Counted from the first letter of the stretch, positions 6,466 through 12,016 are shown. The stretch is DNA of 12,120 nt from CAG-390 sp045541375 (GCA_045541375.1 JAZQJB010000093.1:1-12120), one strand, 5' to 3'. Program-made: numbers and translations. The notes: generated from the sequence alone by a model not told the origin.

Positions 6466-6561
6466 GCCTTCCCCGGTGGGGGAAGGTGGCGCGGGGAGCG
6501 CCGAATGAGGCGTTTTAATAAGATACTGTTTTTCGAGCGTAAGCGAGACAATCTTCCAAAA
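6466..6561 (-). repeat. Right inverted-repeat arm of the palindromic element
   Basis: A 96-base arm that is the inverse of 6082-6175 in three exact blocks (25, 34 and 12 bp). The spacers between blocks differ from the left arm. Where the left has CACGC...GCGTG, this arm has GGCGC GGGGA GCGCC (6488-6502), so the ability to form a stem is kept while the sequence has changed. Confidence 0.8.
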
Positions 6562-6599
6562 GTTTCTTACTTTATTTGATCTGCTTTTTATATTTTTTA

Positions 6600-6639
6600 G
6601 GGCTGCTTCACTGTTTTGTCAATGAAGCAACCCTTTTTT
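6600..6639 (+). terminator. Intrinsic terminator at the 3' end of the GNAT gene
   Basis: GGGCTGCTTCA (6600-6610) pairs with TGAAGCAACCC (6623-6633), one C-A mismatch on the plus strand and a G-U pair on the minus strand, followed by TTTTTT (6634-6639) on the plus strand. It can stop rightward transcription leaving the palindromic element. It also lies just past the stop of the leftward GNAT gene and may serve it, but there no U-tract follows the stem. Confidence 0.65.
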
Positions 6640-7091
6640 CATTTGTGAATATACATCCTCGAATCCACATCCTCTCCGTCGCCTCGGGCGGGGCAGAGGT
6701 ATTCCCATCCGTAGCGCTCGTAAAAGGAGTCGTGATCCGTCAGAAGATATAGAGGCGAGATGCCGCGGCTGTTCATATCTTTGCAGACATGATCGAGAAG
6801 CGCACCCGCGATTCCTTGCCCACGGCAGTCGGGCTCGACGAAAACGGCGCAAACATTCGGCGCAAGGTCGGGTCGGTCGTGAAAATCGTTTTCTATTACT
6901 CCAAGCCCGCCGATGATCCGCCCGCCATCAAGGGCAACATACCACTCGGGAACTGCGGATTTGACCGCAAGGCACTCCTCCATGCTCTCAAGATACGCCT
7001 CTTCGGGTATGCCCCATTTTTCGTGAAACCACCGCGCCATCGTTTCTTTCATTTCGGGACGCGCGGAAAGCGTTATAATTTCATATTTCAT
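6639..7091 (-). CDS. GNAT-family N-acetyltransferase
   Basis: A 150-residue protein from ATG 7091 (MKYEIITLSARPEMKE). Another in-frame ATG at 7100 would add MGT T before it, and neither has a strong ribosome binding site. Because the start lies inside the end of the lipoprotein gene (11-base overlap), translation is probably by coupling. The fold marks are a helical start (11-45), EWYVALDGGRIIGGLGV (49-65, strands 2 and 3), then motif A VFVEPDCRGQGIAGALL (83-99) with the acetyl-CoA pyrophosphate-binding RGQGIA (90-95), and the motif B-like FYERYGWE (123-130). The length is usual for the family. The family transfers an acetyl group from acetyl-CoA to an amine; the substrate cannot be told. Cytoplasmic; no signal peptide. 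It is the last gene of a two-gene leftward unit. Confidence 0.87.
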   Translation of the reverse strand: MKYEIITLSARPEMKETMARWFHEKWGIPEEAYLESMEECLAVKSAVPEWYVALDGGRIIGGLGVIENDFHDRPDLAPNVCAVFVEPDCRGQGIAGALLDHVCKDMNSRGISPLYLLTDHDSFYERYGWEYLCPARGDGEDVDSRMYIHK

Positions 7092-7602
7092 TGTTGTACC
7101 CATCACTGTCCGAAAACATATCGACCAATCTTTCAAAGTAATGATAGCTGCTGAAGCAGCCGTAAAACTCAAGAACCTGACCGTCCCCCGAGTATTTTCC
7201 TATGTAACCCACGAAAGCTTCGTTTTCGGAATCACAGTTGACTATCAGAAAATCACCGTTTTCGTATGTCAGCCGCAAGCTGATCCCATGCGGTGAGTTA
7301 AAGACGTAGTAATGGTATAAGATATCGGAACGGCTGAGAGTTTTGAGAAAATCGATTGCTTTTTCATCATCCAACTGTTTTACGACGGTGCATTTTGAAT
7401 TGTCAAATGGCAAAAGATCGTCCGAGTGATCGGGAACCCAAGAGGCAAATCCTTTTTGATCCGTATTGTTGTAGTCTATAAGCTCTATCTGTACTACGTT
7501 TTTGGTAAGTTCGTCAAAGTTGAGGTAATACGACCCCGGATCACACGCACTCAGAGACACGCACAGTGCAAGTATAAATACGAAAACGAATATCTTTTTC
7601 AT
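7081..7602 (-). CDS. Small lipoprotein of unknown function
   Basis: The protein has 173 residues. ATG 7602 has AAGGAGGG 6 bases upstream, one of the best ribosome binding sites in the window. Residues 1-19 are a lipoprotein signal peptide with the lipobox LSAC, and Cys20 is the lipidation site, so it should be attached to the outer face of the membrane. The mature part starts CDPGSYYLNFDEL and is rich in Asp, Asn, Tyr and Phe. It has alternating strand-like segments (VVQIELIDY, ISLRLTYENGDFLIVNC, AFVGYIGKY, VLEFYGCF) and no motif I can name. Three further cysteines follow. It overlaps the GNAT gene by 11 bases. The promoter is probably the TATAAT just upstream. The family is not recognised; a sensor or binding role would be a guess. 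Confidence 0.85.
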   Translation of the reverse strand: MKKIFVFVFILALCVSLSACDPGSYYLNFDELTKNVVQIELIDYNNTDQKGFASWVPDHSDDLLPFDNSKCTVVKQLDDEKAIDFLKTLSRSDILYHYYVFNSPHGISLRLTYENGDFLIVNCDSENEAFVGYIGKYSGDGQVLEFYGCFSSYHYFERLVDMFSDSDGYNNEI

Positions 7603-7622
7603 GCAGATCCCTCCTTTTCTAA

Positions 7623-7651
7623 ATTATATCATAAAACAACGAAAACCGCAA
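7623..7651 (-). promoter_or_regulatory. Putative promoter of the lipoprotein-GNAT unit
   Basis: On the minus strand TATAAT (7623-7628) follows a weak TTGCGG (7646-7651) by 17 bases. The leader would be only about 14 bases, starting near the ribosome binding site. The -35 lies inside the terminator stem of the preceding gene (7641-7677), so termination and initiation signals are packed together. Confidence 0.45.
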
Positions 7652-7677
7652 GTCCAATTTCGGATTTGCGGTTTTTC
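7641..7677. terminator. Terminator of the beta-helix lipoprotein gene
   Basis: On the plus strand GAAAACCGCAAGTCC (7641-7655) pairs with GGATTTGCGGTTTTTC (7662-7677) around AATTTC, with one G-U pair. Read leftward it is CCGCAAATCC, a 6-base loop, GGACTTGCGG and TTTTCGTTGTTTT, starting 5 bases beyond the gene's stop. It is symmetric enough to act both ways. Confidence 0.75.
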
Positions 7678-7681
7678 AGTT

Positions 7682-9001
7682 TTAACCTTTATACTCTTGT
7701 CCGCCTACGAGCAGTTTGTAACCGTTCAGCTCAATGCCCGAGGTGTCGCCCGAGAGGGAAGAGACCGAGCTGTTGGCGGTGAGGATCCATTTGCTGCCCG
7801 CATCCATTGTGAGATCAACTTTGCCTTCGTTCAGAATTGCGCCGTTTAGTGTGCTGGCGCTCAGATTGAGTTCGAGCGTGGAGATCTTATCCACGGTAAT
7901 ATCTCCTTCGAGCGTTTGATCCTTTGCATTGAAGGTGCACTTGCCGCCGTTTTTGCCATCCTTGCCCCATCTGCCCTCGGACACGATAAGCAAGCCCCCG
8001 TCACTCGAAAGAACAAGCTCGGTGCCCGTGAGGTTTATGATGCTGCTTGTGTTCGTGCAGTAAAACATAGCTCCGCTTTGGGAGATGAGTTTGCAGTTCG
8101 TTGCGGTAAGGGTGCTCGTGCCCTCCTTTGCGTCGCCCGATGTGCTTTGATAAAGCATAATGTTCGAGCGGACGCTTCCCGTCTTCGTGGATTGATCGTT
8201 GCCCGAAAGCGTACAGTTTTCAATGGTTACGCTGTTTTTACCCTCGATAATGATCGCGCGCGATTTGGTCGAAACGCCTTCGGCGTTCTTGACTGTGATC
8301 TCGGCGGTCGAATAGATAACGGGGCAGCCGTCCTTGCCGTTCGAGGTGTAGGAGCCGCCGTCGATCATCAAAATACCGCCGCCTCTGTCAGAGCGGATCG
8401 CGGCTTTGCTTTCCGACGTTACTGTCAGATTGTTTCCGTAAAGCGTTCCGCCGCCCGCAACCTGAACGCCTCCCGCGCCGCTGCCCGTTACGGTCACGGT
8501 GCAGTCGGAAATGTGAATAATTCCGTTCTGATAGGCAAAAACACCCGTCGCATTTTCCGCATTGGCTTCAATTATGCAGTCCTTGATTGTAAGCTCGGCG
8601 TTGCCGTAAACGCGGATGCCCGAATTGACGCCCTTGAAGTTGGAATCGTCAACGCTCGATGCCTTTCCTGCACTCTTCTTGATAACCGCACCCGTCACGG
8701 TAGCCTTGGTGTTTCCCGATGCCTCAAGCGCGCTCTCATCGACTCCGGTTGCGGTGTAAGTGCCGCCCGTGATGGTGTCGCCGTTCTTGATGACGGTAGC
8801 AGAATACTCGGCGGAGTTGTCATAGATTACCGTGGTATCTTCTGTTTGCGGAGCATCTGTCGTCACTTCCTCTTCTTGAGTTACCGTTTCGGAAGTTGTG
8901 CTTGAGGACGATTCCTCGGGAAGATCTGCCTCTGCTTTTCCGCAAGCGCAGGCAGAGAGTATGAGTATCAGCGAAAGAAATATTAAAGCGAACTTTTTCA
9001 T
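7682..9001 (-). CDS. Lipoprotein with right-handed beta-helix (adhesin- or pectate-lyase-like fold)
   Basis: The protein has 439 residues. ATG 9001 has GAAGGAG 7 bases upstream. Residues 1-17 are a lipoprotein signal peptide and LSAC places the lipidated cysteine at 18, with a second cysteine at 20. Residues about 22-60 are a Ser/Thr/Glu-rich flexible linker. From about 66 on there are repeated short strand-turn units of roughly 20-25 residues of the type xxTITGGTYTATG, AELTIKDCIIEAN, GIIHISDCTVTVTGSG, GTLYGNNLTVTSES, NSVTIENCTLSGN and STLTATNCKLISQSG. This is the ladder of a parallel beta-helix, as in pectate-lyase-like and polymorphic adhesin proteins. The recurrent N/D-C positions would stack in a helix core. 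No catalytic residues were identified, so binding to a surface or glycan is as likely as hydrolysis. It is a single-gene unit with its own terminator. A 329-codon frame on the opposite strand is a by-product of its composition. Confidence 0.85.
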   Translation of the reverse strand: MKKFALIFLSLILILSACACGKAEADLPEESSSSTTSETVTQEEEVTTDAPQTEDTTVIYDNSAEYSATVIKNGDTITGGTYTATGVDESALEASGNTKATVTGAVIKKSAGKASSVDDSNFKGVNSGIRVYGNAELTIKDCIIEANAENATGVFAYQNGIIHISDCTVTVTGSGAGGVQVAGGGTLYGNNLTVTSESKAAIRSDRGGGILMIDGGSYTSNGKDGCPVIYSTAEITVKNAEGVSTKSRAIIIEGKNSVTIENCTLSGNDQSTKTGSVRSNIMLYQSTSGDAKEGTSTLTATNCKLISQSGAMFYCTNTSSIINLTGTELVLSSDGGLLIVSEGRWGKDGKNGGKCTFNAKDQTLEGDITVDKISTLELNLSASTLNGAILNEGKVDLTMDAGSKWILTANSSVSSLSGDTSGIELNGYKLLVGGQEYKG

Positions 9002-9025
9002 AGTGAAGCTCCTTCGTTTTTTATA

Positions 9026-9031
9026 ATTATA
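9026..9031 (-). promoter_or_regulatory. Putative -10 element of the beta-helix lipoprotein gene
   Basis: A perfect TATAAT on the minus strand, 24 bases before the ATG. No convincing -35 lies 16-18 bases upstream (TCAAAA at 17), so the promoter may be weak or activator-dependent. Confidence 0.4.
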
Positions 9032-9140
9032 CTCTGCTTGCGTGTAATTTTGATGAAAGAAAAATGATCATACTGTGGAGTTGAGTGAAAATATGCCGTC
9101 GATCAATTTTACAACTTTTATTGATGATTCGCCAATCCGA

Positions 9141-9169
9141 TTGACATTTTTCGGCTTTTGTGCTATTAT
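9141..9169 (+). promoter_or_regulatory. Near-consensus sigma-A promoter of the GT8-PlsC-CrtO-like operon
   Basis: TTGACA (9141-9146), exactly 17 bases, then TATTAT (9164-9169): full -35 and one mismatch in the -10. The predicted start is near 9176, giving a leader of about 79 bases before the TTG start codon. It is the best promoter in the window. Confidence 0.8.
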
Positions 9170-9204
9170 TATTCCGGTAAAAATATAGATTACGCAAATA
9201 ACTA

Positions 9205-9230
9205 TGCCGATCGCGGCACAGCGTGTGCCG
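9205..9230 (+). promoter_or_regulatory. Attenuator-like leader with two mutually exclusive hairpins
   Basis: CGGCACA GCG TGTGCCG (9214-9230) is a perfect 7-bp hairpin followed by TCATTTTTA and then the ribosome binding site. An upstream TGCCG (9205-9209) can pair with CGGCA (9214-9218), which would block the first hairpin. This has the layout of a small terminator/antiterminator switch, but the U-run is short and no ligand-binding domain is seen. Confidence 0.4.
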
Positions 9231-9254
9231 TCATTTTTACGGAGGAAGAATAAT

Positions 9255-10202
9255 TTGAATCATATATACAACATTGGCGCAGACGAAATTCCGGTCTTTT
9301 TTTCGACCGATGACAATTATATCCCATTCCTCGACGTTGCCCTCGCTTCGATGATCGAAAATGCATCGAAGGAGTATAAATACAGGATCGTCGTTCTGAA
9401 CACGGGTCTTGACTCAGAAAACGTCGCAAAGATCAAGCAAAGGGAACGCGCGGGATTTAAGATAGATTTCGTCGATATGTCCGAGGACTTGAAACACATT
9501 AAGGCGCGCTTCAAGAACGTGTATCACTTCTCGATCGTGACCTATTACCGCCTCTTTATCGCCTCGATGTTCCCGAATTGCGATAAGATTGTCTATCTTG
9601 ATTGCGATCTCGTCGTCCTCGGCGATATTTCCGAGCTCTACTATACCGACCTCGGCGACGCCGTTTTCGCGGCGGCTCCCGAGCAGTTCGTCCGCAATAC
9701 TCACGAATTCCGCGTTTATGCCGAAAAAGCCCTCGGCGTTGACCCCGACGTATACGTCAACGCGGGCGTCCTGGTGCTCAGCCTTGAGCAGTTCAGAAGG
9801 AATGAGATCGAAAAGAAATTCGTCGAGCTTCTTACCGGGTACGATTTCGATCTGCTCGATCCCGATCAGGCTTATCTGAATTATCTTTGCGACGGCAAGA
9901 TCCGAGTTCTGCCGAACGGTTGGAACAAGGAGCCGATGCCCCTGCCTTGCGAGGGCAAAAAGAATATCGTCCATTACGCGCTTTACAAGAAACCCTGGCA
10001 GTATGATGACGTCATCGACGGTGGCTATTTCTGGCATTATGCGAAGACCTCCCCGTTTTATGGCGAGATCCTTCGCCGCCGCGCGTCTTTCGGGCAAGAG
10101 GAGCGCGCAAAGAGCGAGGCTGTTGCGAGCGAGATCCTGATCCACGCGAACAATATCGTCGCCTCGGATCGCACTTTCTTGAAATTACTTAAGGACCGTT
10201 GA
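9255..10202 (+). CDS. Glycosyltransferase family 8 protein
   Basis: The protein has 315 residues from a TTG start. TTG 9255 is chosen over an in-frame ATG at 9204 because ACGGAGGAAG ends 6 bases before it, the family normally begins at the N-x-IYN segment, and the leader hairpin lies between the two. GT8 enzymes are retaining, metal-dependent transferases that move glucose or galactose from a UDP-sugar. Landmarks: IPVFFSTDDNYIPFLDVAL (12-30, nucleotide-sugar site), HFSIVTYYRLF (91-101), the metal-binding DxD in YLDCDLVVLGD (114-124, Asp116 and Asp118), VNAGVLVLSL (168-177), DPDQAYLN (202-209) and IVHYALYKKPW (238-248). All are in the usual order and spacing. There is no signal peptide; it probably works at the inner membrane face. 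It is the first of three tightly packed genes, the next starting 6 bases after its stop. The acceptor is unknown; the neighbouring acyltransferases suggest a lipid or envelope glycan. Confidence 0.93.
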   Translation: MNHIYNIGADEIPVFFSTDDNYIPFLDVALASMIENASKEYKYRIVVLNTGLDSENVAKIKQRERAGFKIDFVDMSEDLKHIKARFKNVYHFSIVTYYRLFIASMFPNCDKIVYLDCDLVVLGDISELYYTDLGDAVFAAAPEQFVRNTHEFRVYAEKALGVDPDVYVNAGVLVLSLEQFRRNEIEKKFVELLTGYDFDLLDPDQAYLNYLCDGKIRVLPNGWNKEPMPLPCEGKKNIVHYALYKKPWQYDDVIDGGYFWHYAKTSPFYGEILRRRASFGQEERAKSEAVASEILIHANNIVASDRTFLKLLKDR

Positions 10203-10208
10203 GAGAAA

Positions 10209-11039
10209 ATGGAAAAGTCAGCACATAAACTCGAATTGCAGAGAAGGATCGCGGAGCTTGAAAAGAAAGAGCTCTGGCATCTTGACGTTGAGGACGACCC
10301 CGAAACCTATCCCCTTATGCCCGATATGGTGGACTATCTCAATGAAAAGCTTTCGAGCCGCATCAAAAACAAGATAGCCAACATTTTCGGCGCGCGCTTC
10401 TTCGACAAGCTGATCGCCGCGCGCCAGCTTATCATAAAGGAAGTCCGCGGCATCGAGAATTTCAAAGCCGTCGAGGGCGGCAAGCTCGTCACCTGCAACC
10501 ACTTCAGCGTGGGCGATAACTATGCCGTTTGGGTCGCTCTGCGCGATCACATGGACGGAAAGCTTCTTTATAAGGTAATAAGAGAGGGGAACTATACCAA
10601 TCCCCCGAAGCCCTTCGGGCTCTTTATGCGCCATTGCAATACCCTGCCGCTTTCAAGCCAGCTGCCGACGATGAAGAAGTTCTTGAAGGCAGTTTCGGTG
10701 CTCCTTGGCAGAGGCGAAACGATCCTTATCTATCCCGAGCAGGGAATGTGGTGGAACTACCGCAAGCCCCGCCCGATGCAGGACGGCGCTTTCACGCTTG
10801 CCGTCCGCAACAACTCTCCCATCGTTCCGATCTTTATCACAATGGAGGACAGCGACGTCATCGACGGCGACGGCTTCCCCGTTCAGGAGTTCACCCTTCA
10901 CATTCTTCCCGCAATCTATCCCGATCCTTCGCTTTCGCCCGCCGAGGCAAAAACGAAGATGAAGAACGAAAACTACGAGGCGTGGGTGAAGGTCTACGAG
11001 GATTTCTACGGCAAGCCTCTGGTATATTCCGAAGAATGA
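10209..11039 (+). CDS. PlsC/LPLAT-type acyltransferase
   Basis: The protein has 276 residues from ATG 10209, 6 bases after the previous stop, so translation is probably coupled; the ribosome binding site (GAGAG) is weak. The family transfers acyl chains to lysophosphatidic acid or related hydroxyls at the membrane. Block I is the catalytic NHFSVGD (97-103), the HX4D motif with His98 and Asp103. Block II is GLFMRHCNTLPL (137-148) with Arg141. Block III is the variant YPEQGM (175-180) in place of the common PEGTR. Block IV is IVPIFI (205-210). Residues 1-80 form a charged helical extension rather than a membrane segment, longer than in minimal PlsC proteins. It overlaps the next gene by ATGA. 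The PEQGM variant and the operon argue for a specialised acceptor rather than housekeeping phosphatidate synthesis, but this is inference. Confidence 0.9.
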   Translation: MEKSAHKLELQRRIAELEKKELWHLDVEDDPETYPLMPDMVDYLNEKLSSRIKNKIANIFGARFFDKLIAARQLIIKEVRGIENFKAVEGGKLVTCNHFSVGDNYAVWVALRDHMDGKLLYKVIREGNYTNPPKPFGLFMRHCNTLPLSSQLPTMKKFLKAVSVLLGRGETILIYPEQGMWWNYRKPRPMQDGAFTLAVRNNSPIVPIFITMEDSDVIDGDGFPVQEFTLHILPAIYPDPSLSPAEAKTKMKNENYEAWVKVYEDFYGKPLVYSEE

Positions 11040-11614
11040 AGCTGTATCTTTCGACGATAGGCATTGCAATGCTTATAATATCTGCCGTCAATATTGTATT
11101 CGGCACCGCATCGTGGTATTATACCGTTATCGCGGTGATCTGGTGCACTGCTTTGCAGTTTGCTCTTGACGGCGGAATAGCCATTATGATAAACAAAATG
11201 CCCGATGGGTGGTTCGGTGTCAATAATCCTCTTTATCACGTTTCCGAATGGGAGCAGAAGCTGTATAAAAAACTGCGGGTGAAGTTCTGGAAGGATAAGG
11301 TATGGGAACTCGGCGGACTCGGCGGCTTCAGCAAAAAGCACTGCACCGACCCCTCGAACCCCGAATATATCGAAAGATTCATCATCGAATGCAACAAAGG
11401 CGTGCTGACGCACAGGCTGTCCTATCCCGCAGGCTTTCTTGCAATGCTGACGCTAACGGGTGTCCCTGTCTTCACGGTAGCCCTCCCCGTTGCGATCGTG
11501 AACGTGTATCTCAACATCCTGCCGACCTTGGCTTTGAGATATAATACCCCGAAGCTGAAAGCTATCCTTGAGAGATTGAGAAGGAAGGCGAAAATAGAAA
11601 AAACGGTATCGTGA
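11036..11614 (+). CDS. CrtO-like membrane acyltransferase (glycosyl-4,4'-diaponeurosporenoate acyltransferase family-like)
   Basis: The protein has 192 residues; ATG 11036 overlaps the PlsC-like stop by 4 bases. The same frame runs open upstream to 10634, inside the previous gene, and is ignored. Predicted membrane segments are at about 3-23, 28-51, 130-149 and 150-168. Between the two pairs lies the conserved part: FWKDKVWELGGLGGFSKK (84-101), then YIERFIIECNKGVLTHRL (111-128), then a tail LALRYNTPKLKAILER. This pattern matches from memory the CrtO family, whose staphylococcal member adds a fatty acid to the glucose of staphyloxanthin. There are no carotenoid genes nearby, so the substrate is likely another glycolipid. 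A GT8 and a PlsC-like enzyme upstream fit a glycosylation-then-acylation route. The stop codon lies in the terminator loop. Family assignment is by motif recall, not by search. Confidence 0.75.
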   Translation: MKLYLSTIGIAMLIISAVNIVFGTASWYYTVIAVIWCTALQFALDGGIAIMINKMPDGWFGVNNPLYHVSEWEQKLYKKLRVKFWKDKVWELGGLGGFSKKHCTDPSNPEYIERFIIECNKGVLTHRLSYPAGFLAMLTLTGVPVFTVALPVAIVNVYLNILPTLALRYNTPKLKAILERLRRKAKIEKTVS

Positions 11615-11627
11615 GGTACCGTTTTTT
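11598..11627 (+). terminator. Intrinsic terminator of the GT8 operon, overlapping its stop codon
   Basis: AAAAAACGGTATC (11598-11610), loop GTGA, GGTACCGTTTTTT (11615-11627): a 13-bp stem with one U-G pair and its own T-run. The TGA stop (11612-11614) lies in the loop, so ribosomes reaching the stop would cover the stem. Confidence 0.85.
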
Positions 11628-11644
11628 CTATATCGCAACCAAAT

Positions 11645-11830
11645 CACGGCGCAAGCCGTGTATCATGAATGAAATCGTGCTACGCACGATGAAATCCTCG
11701 CTATGCTCGGATGAAATCCAAGCAAGCTTGGATGAAATTAAATCCGCCGCGTCCTTCTCCCCGCGAAGCGGGATTTCATCGCGAAGCGATTTCATCCACC
11801 GAAGGTGGATTTATTCCGCCAAAGGCGGAT
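11645..11830. repeat. Array of eight short hairpins with GAA/TTC linkers
   Basis: The stems in order are: CACGGC gcaa GCCGTG (11645-11660); ATCGTGC tac GCACGAT (11674-11690); ATCCTCGC tat GCTCGGAT (11694-11712, two inner mismatches); ATCCAAGC aa GCTTGGAT (11716-11733); CCCGC gaa GCGGG (11760-11772); ATCGC gaa GCGAT (11778-11790); ATCCACC gaa GGTGGAT (11794-11810); TCCGCC aaa GGCGGA (11815-11829). Stems 2-4 are joined by GAA; stems 5-8 by ATTTC, TTC and TTAT, so the linker turns from GAA to its complement TTC in mid-array. Stem sequences differ completely while the stem-loop form is kept. There is no gene and the stems are too varied for a CRISPR. Confidence 0.75.
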
Positions 11831-11837
11831 TTAGTTG

Positions 11838-11867
11838 AAAAAAGCACTGCAACAGCAGTGCTTTTTT
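11838..11867 (-). terminator. Terminator of the tRNA-Ser gene
   Basis: AAAAAAGCACTGC (11838-11850) and GCAGTGCTTTTTT (11855-11867) form a perfect 13-bp stem around AACA, with T-runs on both strands. On the minus strand it begins one base after the CCA end of the tRNA. It is bidirectional and also shields the tRNA from rightward transcription. Confidence 0.85.
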
Positions 11868-11868
11868 C

Positions 11869-11960
11869 TGGCGGAGATGGAGAGATTTGAACTCTCGCGC
11901 CGGTTATCCCGACCTACACCCTTAGCAGGGGCGCCTCTTCGGCCTCTTGAGTACTTCTCC
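11869..11960 (-). tRNA. tRNA-Ser(GCU)
   Basis: A 92-base class II tRNA on the minus strand with encoded CCA (11869-11871). The acceptor GGAGAAG pairs with CATCTCC (one A-A mismatch) and the discriminator is G. The D stem is CTC/GAG, and the anticodon stem CGCCC/GGGTG surrounds the loop CTGCTAA with anticodon GCT (11924-11926), read as GCU, for AGC and AGU codons. A long variable arm (around GTCGGGATAACCGGC) and the T arm GAGAG TTCAAAT CTCTC follow. The long variable arm and the anticodon both identify serine. Confidence 0.95.
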
Positions 11961-12016
11961 ATAGCCGAAGTCCATTTGGACTTATTTTATTGTACCGCTC
12001 TTTGCAGAGCCTTAAC

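Larger units (their letters stand above)
6082..6561. mobile_element. MITE-like, almost fully palindromic intergenic element
   Basis: About 480 bases with no credible gene form an imperfect giant palindrome. Matching blocks, outside to inside: TTTTGGAAGATT 6082-6093 with 6550-6561 (12 bp, exact); 6103-6136 with 6502-6535 (34 bp, exact); 6151-6175 with 6466-6490 (25 bp, exact); TTCAGCGAA 6204-6212 with 6351-6359; ATAATTTTG 6227-6235 with 6328-6336; AATTATTTTG 6263-6272 with 6293-6302. A 20-base loop remains in the middle (6273-6292). The right half has about 78 extra bases (around 6388-6465), with its own small hairpin GTTCGCC/GGCGAAC. This fits a non-autonomous miniature inverted-repeat element or a dispersed genomic palindrome. 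No transposase gene and no clear target-site duplication were found. It fills most of the 656-base gene-free gap from 5983 to 6638. Confidence 0.7.

Noticed and set aside
6082..6561. Complete insertion sequence
   Set aside because: No open frame encoding a transposase lies between the arms, and no target duplication was found.
6789..7154. Open frame of 121 codons opposite the GNAT gene
   Set aside because: The GNAT motifs on the other strand are clear; this frame lacks a ribosome binding site and any motif.
7916..8905. Long open frame (329 codons) opposite the beta-helix lipoprotein
   Set aside because: No ribosome binding site, Arg/Ala/Val-rich low-sense composition, and it fully mirrors a gene with signal peptide, lipobox and clear beta-helix rungs.
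9204..9254. ATG at 9204 as start of the GT8 gene
   Set aside because: No ribosome binding site, a hairpin lies inside, and the family begins at the TTG 9255 position, which has GGAGG.
9414..10145. Open frame of 243 codons opposite the GT8 gene
   Set aside because: The sense strand has all GT8 motifs; the reverse frame has no start signal and no recognisable domain.
10634..11035. N-terminal extension of the CrtO-like frame into the PlsC-like gene
   Set aside because: The extension is the out-of-frame shadow of the acyltransferase (Arg/Pro/His-rich); the ATGA-overlap start gives a normal membrane-protein N terminus.
11645..11830. CRISPR array
   Set aside because: There is no constant repeat of 23 or more bases with unique spacers; here the palindromes vary and only a short linker is constant. 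No cas genes are present.
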